Assembly: GCF_000772045.1 (NCBI RefSeq)
Contig: NZ_CP009754.1
Span: 4,030,001-4,094,000, forward strand
Direction: 5' to 3'
Length of the DNA: 64,000 nucleotides
DNA from: Streptomyces sp. CCM_MD2014
Lineage (GTDB): Bacteria > Actinomycetota > Actinomycetes > Streptomycetales > Streptomycetaceae
Positions 62,311-64,000 of the stretch are shown here, in pieces; the stretch's first letter is position 1; every line of letters begins with the position of its first letter. The notes under the pieces are model-generated. The model was not told the origin of the DNA. It made no database searches and saw only the letters and a list, made by a program, of their open reading frames with translations. A program made the position numbers and the translations under genes.

Positions 62311-62945
62311 GCGAAGACCGCCGCCTGGGTGCGGTCGCGCAGGCCCAGCTTCACCAGGACGCGACTGACGTGGGTCTTGATCGTCGACTCGGCGACGACC
62401 AGGCGTTCGGCGATCTCCGCGTTGGACAGGCCCTGTGCGATCAGGACCAGGACCTCCGTCTCACGCTCGGTCAGGTCGCCGTACGCCGCCTGCGCCGAGG
62501 GCATCAGGCGCGGGGCGTCGGAGAGCTTGGAGAACTCGGTGATCAGGCGCTTGGTGACCGTGGGCGCGAGGAGAGCTTCGCCGGACGCCACCACCCGGAC
62601 ACCGTCCGCGAGCTGACGGGCCGAGGCGTCCTTGAGGAGGAAGCCGGACGCGCCCGCGCGCAGTGCCTGGTACACGTACTCGTCGAGGTCGAAGGTGGTG
62701 AGGACCAGCACCTTGGACGTGGTGTCTGCCGCGACGATCTCCCGGGTCGCCTCGATGCCGTTCAGCTCGGGCATGCGAATGTCCATAAGGACCACGTCCG
62801 GAGCGAGCTCGCGGACCTTGGCCACCGCCTCGCGGCCGTTGACCGCCTCGCCGGCGACCTCGATGTCCGGCATCGCGTTCAACAGGACCGAGAAGCCCTC
62901 GCGCACCATCATCTGGTCGTCGGCGATCAGTACCCGGATCGTCAT
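62280..62945 (-). CDS. NarL/FixJ-type response regulator
   Basis: A 221-aa regulator with a receiver domain (Asp 10, phosphoacceptor Asp 55 in VVLMDIRMPE, Thr 83 region LVLTTFDLDEY, Lys 105 in FLLKDASA) and a LuxR HTH (LTERETEVLVLIAQGLSNAE, then STIKTHVSRVLVKLGLRDRT). It overlaps the kinase gene by ATGA and so is its cognate partner. The decayed regulator at 16770-17109 resembles its C-terminus. Confidence 0.93.
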   Translation of the reverse strand: MTIRVLIADDQMMVREGFSVLLNAMPDIEVAGEAVNGREAVAKVRELAPDVVLMDIRMPELNGIEATREIVAADTTSKVLVLTTFDLDEYVYQALRAGASGFLLKDASARQLADGVRVVASGEALLAPTVTKRLITEFSKLSDAPRLMPSAQAAYGDLTERETEVLVLIAQGLSNAEIAERLVVAESTIKTHVSRVLVKLGLRDRTQAAVFAYEARLVTPG

Positions 62946-64000
62946 GCTTCGTCCTCGGTCTGCACGGTGACCGGCAGGAACACCGCCACCTCGTACCCTC
63001 CGTCGTCCGTCGGGCCCGCCGTCATCTCGCCGTTCAGCATCGAGACGCGCTCGCGCATGCCCGTGATGCCGTGTCCGGCGCCTGGTGACGGTTTGACCAG
63101 GGTGTTCGGTGGGACGGCAGTGTTGACGACGCGCAGGCCGAGGCCGCCCAGGACGTAGGAGACCTCGACGCGGGCCGTCGCGCCGGGCGCGTGCCGCAGG
63201 CTGTTGCTCAGGGCCTCCTGCACGATCCGGTACGCCGACAGCTCCACGCCGGGCGGCAGCTCGCGCACCGCGCCGGTCACCGCCTTGTCGACCGTCAGAC
63301 CGGCCTCGCGCACGTTGGCGAGCAGGGCGTCCAGGTCGGCGAGGGTCGGCTGCGGGGCGTCCGGGGCCTCGTAGTCCTCGGCGCGGACGACGCCCAGGAC
63401 GCGGCGCAGCTCGGTGAGGGCCGCCACCGCGTTCTCCCTGATTGTGGCGAAGGCACGCTCCAGCTCCTCGGGCGGATTCTCCACCCGGTAGGGCGCGGCC
63501 TCCGCCTGGATGGCGACCACCGACATGTGGTGGGCGACCACGTCGTGCAGCTCGCGGGCGATGGTGGTGCGCTCCTCCAGCAGGGTGCGGCGGGAGCGCT
63601 CGTGCGCGGTGACCGTCTGCTGGGCGGTGACCTCCTTGCGGGCGGTCTGCCGTATGTGCCAGAGACAGACCAGGAGCAGGGCGAACGCGGACGTCACCAT
63701 CATGGGCGCGCTGTTCGTGTAGTAGTACGCCCCGCCGAAGAAGACGTCGGCGAAGAAGGCGTACACGCAGGTCAGAACCCACATCCAGACGGCGGTGCGG
63801 GGCCGGGTGCGCAGCGCCACGATGATCAGCACCGCGAGGTGGCAGATGAACGCGCCCGGCATCCAGGGCCAGTCCCACCCGGCGCCGTTGACGAACGCGA
63901 CCAGCGGCGTGGCGGCGAGGGACATCCAGAACGCACCGATCGGCCGGAGCAGCGTGGCGAGCACCGGGAGGGCGCACAGGATGCCGGACAGCAGGGCCGG
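62942..64000 (-). CDS. Sensor histidine kinase (HisKA_3), N-terminus beyond window edge
   Basis: At least 352 residues are visible and the frame continues hydrophobic past base 64000, so the start lies outside. It has several membrane helices, then HisKA_3 with phospho-His in ARELHDVVAHHMSVV, and the ATPase domain (QEALSNSLRHAPGATARVE; GHGITGMRERV). It would phosphorylate the response regulator encoded next. The signal sensed is unknown. Confidence 0.93.
   Translation of the reverse strand, partial: PALLSGILCALPVLATLLRPIGAFWMSLAATPLVAFVNGAGWDWPWMPGAFICHLAVLIIVALRTRPRTAVWMWVLTCVYAFFADVFFGGAYYYTNSAPMMVTSAFALLLVCLWHIRQTARKEVTAQQTVTAHERSRRTLLEERTTIARELHDVVAHHMSVVAIQAEAAPYRVENPPEELERAFATIRENAVAALTELRRVLGVVRAEDYEAPDAPQPTLADLDALLANVREAGLTVDKAVTGAVRELPPGVELSAYRIVQEALSNSLRHAPGATARVEVSYVLGGLGLRVVNTAVPPNTLVKPSPGAGHGITGMRERVSMLNGEMTAGPTDDGGYEVAVFLPVTVQTEDEA

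Overview
The window looks like a piece of a Streptomyces chromosome. It is very GC-rich with strongly GC-biased third codon positions, uses many GTG and some TTG starts, contains Streptomyces-type families (DUF397/DUF5753 regulator pairs, SigE-like and ECF41 sigma factors, a gamma-butyrolactone-receptor-like TetR, PucR), and its ask-asd, recR-ybaB and purA blocks follow the order I recall from the S. coelicolor SCO361x-SCO3629 region. That last comparison is from memory, not a search.

Layout. (1) 1-14,082 is an accessory island, visibly less GC-extreme than the rest. It carries a C5-cytosine methyltransferase running off the left edge, a divergent Vsr-type endonuclease, a MazE/AbrB-like small protein, and a four-gene translationally coupled operon on the minus strand: a 1,573-aa GHKL-ATPase/SF2-helicase fusion, a NERD-nuclease/UvrD-like helicase, a DrmA-like helicase and a DrmB-like DUF1998 protein. 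The methyltransferase, DrmA and DrmB match the core of class 2 DISARM phage defence, but no phospholipase-D protein (DrmC) is in view and two large extra genes are present. The island ends in a 43-bp 3' fragment of a tRNA-Pro gene followed by a strong terminator, as expected for the attR side of an element integrated at tRNA-Pro. (2) 14,100-19,640 holds small accessory genes: an acyltransferase with a TetR regulator, membrane proteins, a decayed LuxR-type regulator, a GBL-receptor-like TetR and a nucleotidyltransferase. (3) 19,640-27,830 is an ion-homeostasis block: a KhtT-like subunit, two cation/proton antiporters and a double-RCK channel-like protein, with a PucR regulator. (4) 28,000-38,160 contains an S9 peptidase, SURF1, a SigE-family sigma factor with a co-transcribed membrane-anchored partner, asd-ask (aspartate pathway) and a secreted FG-GAP repeat protein. 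(5) 38,235-40,500 is a regulator cluster including an XRE/DUF397 pair. (6) 40,550-53,170 is conserved core: DUF5063, recR, ybaB, a SLATT-like protein, a Ser/Thr kinase, a class III aminotransferase with a GntR regulator, an ECF41 sigma factor, DUF3515, purA and a DAG-kinase-like protein. (7) 53,246-64,000 is a mixed block: a 187-bp MITE, a GbsR/MarR-ABC exporter module, a cupin, a cytochrome P450, a GH10 xylanase with a readable promoter and operators, a second XRE/DUF397/ATPase module and a NarL-type two-component system running off the right edge.

The main candidate for an undescribed system is the defence island: a DISARM-like core in which the GHKL-helicase fusion and the NERD-helicase sit in the same overlapping operon as drmA and drmB, with vsr next to the methyltransferase. 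Several self-contained regulatory sites can also be read directly, at the xylanase, the ABC exporter, the cupin, the GntR gene and the GBL receptor.
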